From: Nemertoderma westbladi
Lineage: Eukaryota; Xenacoelomorpha; Nemertodermatida; Nemertodermatidae
Assembly: GCA_032718475.1 (NCBI GenBank)
Contig: JAUCBJ010000524.1
Span: 1-47,467 of the forward strand
Reading direction: 5' to 3'
Length of the DNA stretch: 47,467 bases
A program made the translations under genes and the position numbers. Within the stretch, counting starts at the first letter, position 1. Every line of letters begins with the position of its first letter. Of this stretch, positions 31,417 to 42,214 are shown one piece after another. The notes under the pieces are model-generated. The model was not told the DNA's origin. It saw only the letters and a program-made list of their open reading frames with translations, and ran no database searches.

Positions 31417-31958
31417 TGATCAACATTGAGGTTTCCAAACTAATGTGTGCATTGTACTTGACACAATGAACCCGGCGTAGCATTCTTGTGAATGTGCCAT
31501 CCAGAGATTTGGTGTCCTCAGCAGTTAGAGCCCAGCATGGACTCCCGTAGAGGAGTACTGGAACTACTGCTGCTCTAAATAATCGGACCTTGAGTTTCCG
31601 ATTAATTCTCGGTGACTTCCAAATCCTGGAAAGCCTATTCAAGGCTGCCCATGCCTTTCCCTTACGTATTCGAAGGTCCTCACCTGACTTCCGGATCCAT
31701 GATCCCAGGTAACAGAAGTTGTCCACATGCTCAAGCATACCATCCTTTGAGCTTATGCTCATCCGATCAGAGACTTGCTGAGGACTTTCAAAGTTAACGG
31801 TCAGAATTTTGGTCTTTCTGGAGGTAATAAAAAGACCAACACTAGAAGCAGAATGTTCTAATGAGCTGAGGAGCCGTTGGGCTCCCTCTAATGATTCTGA
31901 GAGTACTCCTAAGTCATCAGCAAAGTCTATCTGATCAACATTGAGGTTTCCAAGCTAA
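31417..31958 (-). pseudogene. LINE reverse-transcriptase fragment (palm end, thumb, C-terminal region)
   Basis: Minus-strand reading from 31956: IDFADDLGVLSESLEGAQRL carries the catalytic FADD box, then VGLFITSRKTKILTVN, NFCYLGSWI, GKAWAALNRLSRIWKS, KLKVRLFRAAVVPVLLYGS and LDGTFTRMLRR. This is the RT palm-to-thumb region of an RTE/CR1-like LINE and is open over its whole length. It ends abruptly at about 31440 with no downstream domain. A ~26-bp direct repeat (TGATCAACATTGAGGTTTCC plus a few bases) flanks it at 31417 and 31932; the right copy is part of the RT frame itself. A decayed relative lies at 36687-37262. Confidence 0.85.
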
Positions 31959-32019
31959 ATTCTCACATGTGAATGAATAATATGTCACACACTTTAGGTA
32001 TGTTGCTACATAGTCGGAT

Positions 32020-32395
32020 CCCAAGTGGGGTTTCTCATCGGGCTTTAATGTGGATCAGTTGGCGAAAATCTTCAAAAGTTACTTATGAAAGAATTTTTCG
32101 TTACAGACAGACAAGCGGACAGAACGACCGACTGGAGATGAAATTTTGCCCTATTTTTACTAATTGCAATTGTGCGCTAATCTGACTGCGTGACTCGTCC
32201 CACAGAACACCAAACTCTCCAACCAACTACACTCAACTTTGACTCACTTTCACCCAACTACACTCCACTTCCACCCAACTACCCCCAACAACACCCAATT
32301 CTCCACCCAACTATCACCCAACTACAGTACACTCAACATTGTCTCACTTCCACCCAACTACACTACCTTTCACCACTTTCTCGCAGGTCAGGATT
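32020..32395. repeat. Retroelement tail followed by CACCCAACTAC minisatellite
   Basis: 32020-32200 resembles an RTE-type tail (CTTCAAAAGTTACTTATGAA, then ACAGACAGACAAGCGGACAG and CGTCCCACAG). From 32205 to 32390 come degenerate copies of CACCCAACTACACTC, related to the minisatellites at 30060 and 33730. Thr/Pro-rich open frames here are repeat translations. Confidence 0.55.
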
Positions 32396-32693
32396 TTTGA
32401 AAATAAAAAATTATAAAGCAAATTATAAAATTGTCAAAAACCATACAAATCCTAATCTACGTCGCTTTTTTGGATGTGAAGATGAGTAGGACATACAGTA
32501 CAATATATCTAATGTTTAGTTCTGAGGCATAACAGCGAGAACATGCGAGCCACGTAGTAAAGGCGAGCCTTAACGCACTATGATAATTAGTAAATACTGG
32601 AAAATTTATTTCGAGTTATTATCATATTCGAGTTAGTGAAATATTGAAACGAGGGACCGAAGTGAGATAAAAGTACATTATACACTATAATAT

Positions 32694-32828
32694 GTTGTTT
32701 TATTGTTAAATTTCTTGATTACTTAACGCTCGTCTATGGACGAGCCGCAAATAATCCATCTATCTACTATATTTACGGTTTGTCCAAGGACAAGCGTTAA
32801 GTAATTCAGAAATTTAACAATAAAATAT
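32694..32828. mobile_element. Small foldback MITE (~135 bp)
   Basis: Almost the whole segment is one hairpin: TTTTATTGTTAAATTTCTTG at the left pairs with its near-complement at 32800-32826, and TACTTAACGCTCGTC pairs with GACAAGCGTTAAGTA. The loop carries CGAGCCGCAAATAATCC. Confidence 0.6.
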
Positions 32829-33079
32829 TATAATTATCCTTTGTATCATATTACAAGAAAGATTGTAACATACAGTAGTCTTTATTTTCAACAGTTTTAT
32901 TCTAAACTTCGTGGCCTTTATATTAATTTGATCTTATCTTTCGTTTATTATTTTGGTTCCATGAGAAATTTATTATTCGCCTATATTATACAGAAAGTAC
33001 TTTATTTGCTAACCATTAAGATTGGATCAGGGAGCCAAATGGAGTGTAAACTTGAGACATGTAAAATGTAATGAGAAAT

Positions 33080-33890
33080 GTAAAAAGTTCTAAAATTATT
33101 TCTGTTGTTTCGTTAAAAATTAATTAATACAGTATAAAGGCCATAAAGTTTAAGATAAAGAAGCTGAAAATAATGTTACAGTTTATTTTCTTGTATTCTA
33201 TGATACATAAAGGATAATTACATTATTATAATTGCATTAAACATACTGTATAATATAGAACTTATGTCCATTAACTTTGTACGAATTATCTGCATTGCTA
33301 TTCCCACAGCAGAAGTTTCCAATAATGCGATTTCGTCGTTAAGGCTGTGACGGTGACCCTCCTGTGTATCAATACCGTTTTCATTTTCACCGCAATCCCA
33401 CAGCGCCAGTTTAGTTTGTACTGTAGCTTAGTTTGGAGTTTTGATGCGTGGTATGTGTAGACATCTATAGGTATCTGGATCGTTCGTCAATAGTCTCTGT
33501 GTCTCTCCTTTGTATATTTATTGCTAAATTCATCAATTATTCTAGAATAAACCTGCAATAAGAATAAAATGTTAGTTAGTTATTTTCATAATTGCAGGGC
33601 AGTGATGGCAAAATACAGCACGAGTACATGCAACTTTTAAAAGTTCATATCTCAGCAATTCCTCAAAGAAGTTCAGAGTTTGTTACTGTACATATTGTAA
33701 TTAGTGGAAGATAGGTGCCATACAGTATAGTTTGGTGTAAGTTGGATGCTGTTGTGTTGAAGTTGGGTGTAGTTGGTGAAAGTTGGGTGGTAGTTGGGTG
33801 AAAGTTGGGTGTAGTTGGGTGAAAGTTGGGTGTAGTTGGGTGTAGTTGGGTGAAAGTTGGGTGTAGTTGGGTGATTAGGCTGACCCTACT
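33080..33890. repeat. Inner inverted arm (right) of the 6.9-kb element
   Basis: Reverse complement of 30045-31040 without the MITE. It carries the mirror GGGTGTAGTTGGGTGAAAGTT minisatellite at about 33730-33875 and a short extra segment near 33435-33475 not present in the left arm. Confidence 0.8.
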
Positions 33891-34035
33891 GGACTATGCC
33901 TATAGGTATTTCAGCAATAACTATTGCGTTTTGGATTACAATTAATTACATCCACACAGACAAACAGGCATACAAACAGACAACAACCCAAACCGCAATG
34001 ATAATTACCTTTGCAGGCATTTCATATATATGCCG

Positions 34036-34155
34036 TATGTTTTTGTCTGTTTTTGTGTGTTTTTGTATGTTTTTGTGTGTTTTTGTGTGTTTTTGTGAGT
34101 TTTTGTGTGTTTTTGTGTGTTTTTGTGAGTTTTTGTGTGTTTTTGTGTGTTTTTG
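34036..34155. repeat. TTTTTGTGTG minisatellite, right arm
   Basis: About 12 copies of the 10-bp unit, the inverted partner of 27265-27396, just inside the right terminus of the 6.9-kb element. Confidence 0.95.
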
Positions 34156-35516
34156 GTGTAAATAGACGTCCCCCTGGAGTGATTGAGTTTATTGGTGAAA
34201 TAGAGTGTGATTGCGTGTCTGGGACTGGGAGTGGTGGAGTACCAGTAACCATGGGTGATGCTTCAGCTGATGATAAGAGAGTTTCACCTGGGAGCAACTT
34301 TGACTTAGGAATTTGGGAGCTATCTAAGGGAAAGAGTCCACACTTACGAAACCCATGTTGTAGCCATTCACCATGGCCTAAAAATGCATCATTATACAAT
34401 TGTGTAAGTAAGGTAGGAAATGATGCCTTGGGTACTGACTTCTGCCTTGACTCTCGGTAAAACCTTGATAAAATATGACCCCAGGCTTTCTTGGCTGGCC
34501 CATATACCCCAACATCCAAGGGCTGAAGTGCGCTAGATGAATGTGGTGGCAAACAAATTATATGAATTCCAGCTTCACGGGCCTTCGCTGCTGTTTGATA
34601 TGTTAGATGAGAACCATGACCATCAAAAAATACAAATATTGGTTTAGGTTTACCCTCCACAGACACAATAAATACCTTCTGAAACCATGATTAAAACACA
34701 TAGTCCTCCATCCACCCCGATCGTCTGATCGTGTTACATTATACACACAACCAGGTGGGCCTCCAATCATCCAGGTTACAGGTACATGAGATGTCTTGGC
34801 TTTGCTGCTATAAATAACATATGGAGGCAGGTATTCTCCAGCAGCATTTCCACAGAACAGAACGGTGAACTGCGTCTTACCTTCTGTCAGTCTGTTGGCA
34901 CTAAATACTGGGCATTTTTAGTCCCACGATGGTAAAATGCCTTTCTTGCTTTGGGATCAAGAGACATACCAGTCTCATCAAGGTTATAGAAACGAGAGGG
35001 TCGGTCCTTGACATCTTTACCATCCAGAAGGGTACTCAACATACTAAAAAATCCATCTAATACATTTTCAGTTAACCCCTTTGCATGAGCTATTGTGACA
35101 TATTCGGTAGATCGGATACTTAGCCGGTGCTTCCATCTTTGTTTAAAAAGACCAAGCCAGTCGTACCCTGGCAGATTATCCTTAAAGCGTGTATGTTCCT
35201 GGGTTTCATCCAGGTAGGATTTAATAATTTGGGCGATGTCTCTGGGCTCCAGTGGCCAACCACTTTCACCCAAAAATTCCATTGCGGATACAAGATATTC
35301 TTCCATTTGTTTTGGAATAACAGTTGGACGGCCAGCACCAAATCGTCTATCTGGATCAGAGTTTTTAATCCACTCCTGCAGCGTACTTTTTGGCACATGG
35401 GTTTCATCAGAGAGATCCCTTAAACTAATAGGTTCATCCTTATATCTCGTAATGGCGTTTATAACATCTTCATGTGAGTAAGGCTTTATAGTCTTTCGCT
35501 GCCTGTTGCGAGGCAT

Positions 35517-36139
35517 CTGGAAAATATCGCATTTATAACGGCTAGATCACTGTGGCAGTAGTAGCTAATGGCTAATCTAATGTGTCCTACCCTACATCTT
35601 GGCTATACTACAGTACTGCAACTGCTATAAACTATTAGTGTTATCAGTCAGTAGGTAGTGGTACCATTAGTTGTGTGTAGGATAATCCTAATTAGATACC
35701 GGTACCGGTAGTAGACTAGGCAGCTAGGCTAGGCTGCTAGGTTTGCATATGCTGTTATGCACTTCCTGTTCCCAGTTCGAGGTCTTGTAGTCTTGGCAGA
35801 CACTAGCCTCTCACATAAGTTAACAACCCTGACACAGAGTAGGCCTAACCAGATAATTACTGAGTTATAAATAAACGTGCTGGCTGCACAAAAAAAGCAT
35901 GTCCGGAATTTCCCGATTTGTCCGGAATTTGCCTTGTCGGCAATTCCAATTACCCCGAACTACCCTACATAACCTTTACATTACACATTATTACAGTATA
36001 TCAAGCATGTTGGTAAAGAGAACAGGTTTACATACTGACATACCAAAATAATGGGGAACCAAAATAATAAACGGGAGTTAAGAATTAGGCCTACTGGGCA
36101 ACCCATTAAATAAATATATAGTAAAAGTACATGTGACTG
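35517..36139. other. Non-coding stretch upstream of the pogo-like gene
   Basis: Presumably the 5' non-coding part of the pogo-like element plus flank. I could not identify a TA-flanked inverted repeat. Two GTCCGGAATTT motifs occur at 35901-35940, similar to the ends of the TA-flanked element at 36557-38905. Confidence 0.4.
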
Positions 36140-36686
36140 GCTGAGGCTAGGGTTCAACAGAAGGCACTTTATGGGGCCGAACCGAACCGAACCAAAGCAG
36201 GGCCAACTTCGGGCCGAACCGAACCGAATCCGAACCGAAGTTCAGAAAGTTAGCAAGCTATTGTCATAAATTCGTATTTACGTCACTATCAGACTATACT
36301 GGCTGACTGGCAGTGGCAGACTGGTACCTATATGGTCTGAGGACTTAGCGAGAAAGCTATGATTAATTAAAAAAATAAATACTACCTAAACTACTGTATG
36401 CATGCACTTACTGTATGCACCACATTTTCATCCGTCAGCCCGTAGTAAGCCGTTTAGTAGTGACATCAAATTTAGAAAACCTCACTAAAAGTACAGGTCA
36501 GCCATTCCAGCGTAACGGTCGTGACATTCCGCATGGGTTTCCGGTATTAATGAGTAGGGTTAACTCTTCAAATTCCGGACAAATCAAATTCCGGACACCA
36601 TGGTCAAATTACGGACAAATTTAAATTTCATTGGTACAAACTATGGCTGTATGGAATTAATATCTGACTTTGTACAATAGCCTATA

Positions 36687-37262
36687 GACTTTGATCACTG
36701 ATGACTTAGAAGAGGTACTGTCAGAATCACTAGAGGGAGCCCAAAGGCTTCTCTGCCAATTGCAGCAGGTTGCTTCTAGTGTCTAGTGTTGGTCTTTTTG
36801 TAAATTCCAAGAAGACCAAAATAATCACAGTCAACCTAGACAGCCCTCAAGAAATGTCTGATCGTAAGGGCACAAGCTCTACGGACAAACGCAACGGGGG
36901 TTTCTTGAGCACGTGTATGACTGGATGACTTCTGTTACTTGGGATCGTGGATCAGAAAGTCAGGTGAAAACCTTCGGATACGTAAGGGGAAGGCATGGGC
37001 AGCGTTAAATAGTCTGTCCATGATTTGGACAGATTATGGGACCATTGAATAAAACATAACCTTAAGGTTCGATTGTTTAGAGCAGCAATAGTGCCAATTA
37101 CTCTTATGGGAGTCCATGCCGGAGCTCTAACTGCGAACTGTTGAGGATACCAAATATCTGGATGGTACTTTCACAAGAATGCTGCGCCGGGTTCATTGTT
37201 TCAAGTACAATGACAGAATGAACACATCTCTAATCAGACTCTATACAAAATTGGAGGTGTTC
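36687..37262 (+). pseudogene. Decayed LINE reverse-transcriptase fragment
   Basis: A plus-strand relative of the RT fragment at 31.4-31.96 kb. Readable pieces are SESLEGAQRLL, VGLFVNSKKTKIITVN, and after several frame changes LDGTFTRMLRRVH. The FADD box is damaged and there are multiple frameshifts. It lies inside the TA-flanked element. Confidence 0.75.
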
Positions 37263-38167
37263 CATCAATCTCCCCTAGCTTGACTCTAGGGCGGAGCCGC
37301 CTCCGCCTTTGCGGGACTGCATAGATAGATTCAAGCATCACCAAATTTTCAAAAGTTGCTAGCTGCGTGTTGATTGCCTATTGCATAAATTGTTTGCTTT
37401 ATTATTATTACCAATAAAGGCTCGCCAAGTCTACTTGTCTATCTTTTGTGATATGTCTAAACAGTACTTTTTATAAGCCAGCTAGCCAGCAGAACCAGGA
37501 ACGCTTTAGGCATAACTACAGAACAATATATATATAATATATACAGATATATTCCAGTAGGTGTATCATATATATTATAGGCGGTACGGTACCTATTACG
37601 ATGGCGCTGGGTTATAACCGCAAGATACAGGTTAAATTCTATAAATCGTCAAATAGACAATTTGGGAGAGGAGCCCCATCGATAATTGATCCAAACATTG
37701 AGAAATATGTAGTGACTCTGATATATATTGGTGATTGTGGTTGGCCACTAACTGACTAAACCGAGACGAACTAATCCACGTCATAAGGAATGCGTCTGGT
37801 GATATTTCCAATCCATGTAATGTCTGCCAACAACCATAGCACTGTCAGACTCTAGTAACTCTAGAACAACTTTGTTTAATTTATAATAGTTTCAAATATC
37901 AGCAACTGCTAACTGTTCGCAAATCCCATCTTGGTGAATGAATATTTCGCTTCAATGTTAAATTATCAATTTAGGGAAATGTCAAATGACACGTATGAGC
38001 AGATTATAGTGACACGTATTTCTAACCAAAACAATAAATGGAACACAATAGAACAGGTTATAGTTTTATTTATGGGAGTAATCGAACTGTTATTTGTGTC
38101 GAATTTCATGGAGAGGGATGCATTATTATTGCGTTGAAAGTCCCCCCACCCCCTATCCCGGCCATCA

Positions 38168-38460
38168 GCCCATGTGAAGAATACCAGGATTTAACTTTTC
38201 GGTCGACTTTTTATTGGAATTTTATATATGAAGATTTTTTATTTTTTTAAATATATCTTTATTAAGTGTTTTATACCGCTTATTTCTGTCTTATAGCCTA
38301 ACCTGTACATATACTAATTCGTTTAGTTTATTGTTTTGGTTAGATTCAGGATTCAGCCCTCCTGTAATCTGTGTTTTTGGTGAAAACCTGGTATTCTTCA
38401 CATGGGGGTAATTGCAAAGTGAAATATAACGGCAGAAAGTCTGGTATTCTTCACATGGGC
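38168..38460. mobile_element. MITE with GCCCATGTGAAGAATACC-type ends, copy 2
   Basis: It starts GCCCATGTGAAGAATACCAG and ends GGTATTCTTCACATGGGC, with a second inverted copy of the end ~65 bp inside the right boundary, the mirror of the layout at 30731-30978. CCCCCTATC occurs on both sides (about 38149 and 38460), but the left copy is separated from the end by ~10 bp, so I do not claim it as the duplication. Confidence 0.7.
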
Positions 38461-39299
38461 CCCCTATCTGGGGTGGGTATGCAAAACATAAAGCATTGCA
38501 GCATTGCATAACTTCAGAACTGAGCAGCTGAGTACATGAGTAAAATATGGCTGTATGTAATACACCCAGATACCTAAACTAATGGAAATAAAGTTTAATT
38601 TAATTATTAAAATAGCCCTAATATCAACCCTCACATCAACTCTCACATCTAATAAAAGGCATTGTCCGGAATTATATACATGTCCGGTATTTTACCAGGT
38701 AGTCAAATTCCGGACAGTCAATTTATAAAATGAAAACCACCCAGTTACAACTAAACAGTTGAACTGAGTGGTAACAATTTGGTTTTATAGTGAACTACAA
38801 TAGCATCTTGTACAGATGCAAACATAATATCAAGGATTAAAGCAATTTAAAGTGTCCAAAATTAAAAAAAAATGAAATTTTGTCCGGAATTTGAATAGTC
38901 AACCCTATTCTAAGGGCACATGGAAGAATGATATTGAAAAGATATTACTATGATATGATCCTAAGATATGGACCTTTAATAAAATCGAAACCGCACTGGA
39001 ATACATTACGTTTTATTGATTGTATTCCAGTTTAAAGTTGGCGTAACGGTCGTGACTGAAATGGACAAGCTTTTTAGAGACTCCTACACATTATAAATTT
39101 CTATCGAATTTACTGTACTTATTTAGCGTTACTTATGTCAGACTAACATGTTAATAGATAGAGTTTAAAATGAAATTAACAGTATGGCAATATAATATCA
39201 TTAGGGAATGTGGCAATCAATTAACCAGTGTAACGGTCGTGACATAGTTTCGTAACGGTTGTGACATTATCGATTTTCACATAAATCTGAATTTCAAAA

Positions 39300-39965
39300 A
39301 ATGGTAAGGTATTAGAGTTAGGTATTGCTATCGATTTCAGGCAGGTTTTCTTGTACGCTGATTTTAATGGAAGGCTTTTTACATTCCGCAATTGAACACA
39401 TCTACCATTTTTGGTGCTAAAATGAAAAGTGCAAGTAACCAGCATTTTTCAAATTAATGAACACAACTAGACTTGTAGGAATGGTGTTTATTTCAATTAC
39501 ATACAGGTTTTCTGGTGCGCTGATTTCAATGGAAGGCTTTTTAAATTCCGCAGTTGAACACATCTACTTTTTTGGCGCTAAAATGAAAAGTGCAAGTAAC
39601 CAGCATTTTTCAAATTAGTGAAAACAATAAGAATTGTAGGAATGGTATTTATTTCAATTACATAAAGGTTTTCTGGTACGCCGATTTCAATGGAAGGCTT
39701 TTAAAATTCCGCAGTCAGGCAGTTGAACGCACCTACTGACCTACCATTTTTGGTGCTAAAATGAAAAGTGCAAGTAACCAGCATTTTTCAAATTAGTGAA
39801 AACAACTAGATTTGTACGAATGGTGTTTCTTTCTCTATTACATACAGTTTTTCCTGCTGTTCTGGTACGCCGATTTCAATGGAAGGCTTTTTAAATTCCG
39901 CAGTTGACTGGTTGAACATACCTACCATTTTTGGTGCTAAAATGAAAAGTGCAAGTAAACTCTTC
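39300..39965. repeat. ~160-180-bp tandem repeat related to the one at 1.8-2.8 kb
   Basis: GCAAGTAA recurs at 39431, 39592, 39770 and 39951, each preceded by TTTGG(T/C)GCTAAAATGAAAA. Units also share GGTTTTCTGG(T)GCGCTGATTT. The 1.97-2.07 kb region has the same phrases (CAAGTAACCAGCACTTTTCA; GGTTTTCGAGGGCGCTGATT). Confidence 0.85.
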
Positions 39966-41108
39966 GTTCGCAAGTAAAATGTTCTATGTAGTATTGTAAG
40001 CTGATATTTTGGTTATTATGTGTAGGGCCTACTACCTGATTACAGTATAATTATAATTACATCCCACTGCAGCAGTGGTATCATAAATGATACAAATTAA
40101 TTTATACTGTATAATAATGATTCCAAGGTTTGTCATTTGTGTCACAACCGTTACGGTCATAAGTGCTGTTATGGCACATTATAGGTTAAGAAGAAACCTT
40201 TGTACACCCAATATTACAATTATCACTTTGTGTGGAATCATATTCCAAAATGTAATCTAAATGGAGAGTTAAAAAGACGACCTTTCGTTCTGTGAATTAT
40301 ACATGCTATGCTAATATTCCCATTTCCCACATGTTAATGTCACGACCGTTACGCTGATTACTACAACTGGAACATACAGTCAAGTTAAACTATATCACTC
40401 AAACAATTGATACGAACCACCTAACGATAGATATAAAAGATTATAACCATTACTGCCGGGGATCTGGAGATATTGGAAAAACTTGTTCTTCAGCGTAACG
40501 GTCGTGACATATTTTCCATCCACTCATTACAATGCTATTAGAAAAATATTTATTAGTTGTACATTATTTAACCGACATGGCTAATTACTACATAGATATA
40601 AGATTCTGAAAAACATATGGCATTGCCAGTTTGATAATGATCATGCCATTTTGGTTTGTATGTAATTAATGCCAAAAATATTGAATTTTTGGCATTTTTT
40701 AAATCACATTTTGCGGACGCCTTAAAAAAAATTGGCTAGGGTTATGGAACATTTGAAAACAGTTTTATGAAGCACAATATGTGTGCTACACACTCAATAC
40801 AAAAGAAATTCATTTCTAAGTACTTTAATTTTTCACCAAAAGGTTTACTTTTGCTTGGAATGGCTGAGGTAGTCTTTGTAATACTATTTATATGAGGTAG
40901 TAGGTATATTTGGTATTATGTATCAAAGTTATGATTAATTAAAAAATAGGGTACTACAAAGTAAAATGGCAATATTTAGCCTAACCTAAACTACTGTATA
41001 ATTAAGCTAATTTTGAAACTACCCAAGTAACCTGCAGACCTGGAAACAATTAAAAAAATAATGCCATTTAAATGGAAGTTCAGTCCAAAATTAAGGGTGT
41101 AAACGTTA

Positions 41109-41368
41109 AGCAGACAGTGGTGCAGATAGTGGTGCAGACACCTGGTGCGGCCAGTGGTGCAGACACTGGTGCAGACAGTGGTGCAGCGTGCAGACAGTGG
41201 TGCAGACACTGGTGCAGACTGCAGACAGTGGTGCAGACAGTGGTGCAGACACCTGGTGCGGACAGTGGTGCAGACACTGGTGGAGACAGTGGTGCAGACA
41301 CTGGTGCAGACAGTCTTGCAGACACTGGTGCAGACACTGGTCCAGACAGTGGTGCAGACACCTGGTGA
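41109..41368. repeat. 12-bp minisatellite GACAGTGGTGCA, forward array
   Basis: About 20 copies of GACAGTGGTGCA alternating with GACACTGGTGCA (a 24-bp higher-order unit), with occasional ACCTGGTGC variants. It begins straight after GTAAACGTTAAGCA, which is the inverse of the end of the array at 41990, so the two arrays form one large inverted repeat. Confidence 0.95.
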
Positions 41369-41595
41369 AAATACTGAAATACCAGAGTAGGCCCTACCAC
41401 AAAACACAATACCACCAGGCACTATTATATTATATTTTATCATAGACTTTATTATCTACAAATATGCGAGTAACTACTGAAAGGTTCTACATGAAGTAGG
41501 GAGGACGTATGTAGTACAAGTCGAGGTGCGTGCGGGTGAATGTGCCCTGATTACAAATAATTATAAGAGGTGTGTACGAAAATAATTAAGTGCAG

Positions 41596-41990
41596 ACTGC
41601 ACCAGTCTGCAAAAGGTGCCTGCACCACTGTCTGCTCCACTGTCTGCACCACTGTCTGCACCAGTGTCTGCACCACTGTCTGCACCAGTGTCCGCACCAG
41701 TGTCTGCACCAGTGTCTGCACCAGTGTCTGCGCCAGTGTCTGCACCACTGTCTGCACCAGTGTCTGCACCACTGTCTGCACCACTGCCACTGCCTGTGCC
41801 TGCACCACTATCTGCACCACTGTCTGCACCAGGTGTCTGCACCACTGTCTGCACCAGTGTCTGCACCACTGTCTGCACCAGTGTCTGCACCAATGTTGCA
41901 CCAGTGTGTGCACCACTGTCTGCACCAGGTGTCTGCACCACTGTCTGCATCACTGTCTGCACCACTGTCTGCTCTGCACCAGTGTCTGCT
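41596..41990. repeat. 12-bp minisatellite, inverted array
   Basis: About 30 copies of TGCACCACTGTC/TGCACCAGTGTC, the reverse complement of 41109-41368, about 230 bp away. Together they could fold into a long hairpin. Open frames rich in SAPV, CTTV or ADTGADSG are repeat translations. Confidence 0.95.
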
Positions 41991-42214
41991 TAACGTTTAC
42001 ACTCCAAAATTAATTAGTACAACGATGGACAGATTGATTAGTCTTACTGTCTTCTGGTCTTAGCTCAATCAGTCAATGTAATACTTGGAATATTTAGCAA
42101 AGTTTGCTCCGGTCTTCTGCAGTATCAATTGCAGAAGCCGAACCGAACCGAAATTGCCAAACTTCGGCCCGAACCGAACCGAAGCCGAAGCTTCTGTTGA
42201 GCCCTAGCTGAGGC

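Larger units (their letters stand above)
27248..34173. mobile_element. 6.9-kb long-TIR element (MULE-like) inserted in the pogo transposase
   Basis: The ends are GGGGACGTCTATTTACACC and its inverse. The flanks carry a perfect 10-bp duplication CTGGAGTGAT (27238-27247 and 34174-34183). Removing the element and one copy of the duplication rejoins the transposase codons in frame (…SITP | VITQ…), direct proof of insertion. The inverted arms are long: 27248-27535 matches 33889-34173, and 30045-31040 matches 33080-33890 once nested insertions are ignored. A 9-11-bp duplication with long TIRs is typical of Mutator-like elements, but no transposase is present, so the superfamily is inference. Confidence 0.85.
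26467..35516 (-). pseudogene. pogo/Tigger-type transposase, split by a 6.9-kb insertion and frameshifted
   Basis: From 35516 down: an HTH (psq-type) in the first ~60 residues (SLRDLSDETHVPKSTLQEWI), a CENP-B-like segment (WLGLFKQRWKHRLS), then the DDE core. D1 is in FYNLDETGM (near 34980), the next strand FTVLFCGNAAGEYLPPYVIY is read in another frame (about 34830-34780), D2 is in VFFDGHGSHLTY (about 34620), and D3 in LQPLDVGVYGPAKKAW (about 34510). Coding resumes beyond the insertion at 27237 and ends in a Cys/His module, CCRICN...W.QCEECESWYHITC (about 26710-26590), resembling a PHD-like finger. Frameshifts lie near 34880-34890, 34665-34690 and 26870-26910. The transposase is therefore dead, although its motifs are well preserved. 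It belongs to the Tc1/mariner/pogo superfamily. Confidence 0.85.
36557..38905. mobile_element. TA-flanked element with GGGTTRACT..TCAAATTCCGGACA ends
   Basis: Left end GGGTTAACTCTTCAAATTCC and right end, inverted, GGGTTGACTATTCAAATTCC, each next to TA (36555-36556, 38906-38907). TCCGGACA motifs recur near both ends. A TA duplication suggests Tc1/mariner or pogo relatives. No transposase; it contains a decayed LINE RT piece and a MITE. Confidence 0.7.
36499..40866. mobile_element. Element with CAGCCATTCCA ends and AGGT target duplication
   Basis: It starts CAGCCATTCCAGCG and ends inversely (TTGGAATGGCTG), flanked by AGGT on both sides (36495-36498, 40867-40870). The related hAT-like copy at 43160-44810 has the uninterrupted site (GTACAGGTAGTCTTTG near 43547), so the boundaries are certain. 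Without the nested 36557-38905 insertion the element is ~2.0 kb. It carries seven copies of CGTAACGGTCGTGAC or close variants: 36511, 39042, 39230 and 39251 forward, 40141 and 40339 inverted, 40494 forward. It also has a ~165-bp tandem repeat. The superfamily is not assigned. Confidence 0.85.
36148..42206. mobile_element. hAT-like element, long copy with nested insertions
   Basis: Ends TAGGGTTCAACAGAAG and the inverse of TAGGGCTCAACAGAAG, with a perfect 8-bp target duplication GCTGAGGC (36140-36147 and 42207-42214). Subterminal regions are rich in GAACCGAACC motifs on both sides. The interior holds a nested 4.4-kb element (36499-40866) and inverted minisatellite arrays (41.1-42.0 kb). No hAT transposase is visible. 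The second copy at 43160-44810 confirms the family. Confidence 0.9.

Noticed and set aside
34022-34666. Treating the 214-residue frame as a complete gene
   Set aside because: Its last ~50 residues are translated from the inserted element's terminus and minisatellite; the true continuation is at 27237 and below.
40991-42063. Open frames rich in SAPVSAPL, CTTVCTSV or TLVQTVVQ, and the same at 44213-44701
   Set aside because: Translations of the 12-bp minisatellite; a unit divisible by three keeps every frame open.
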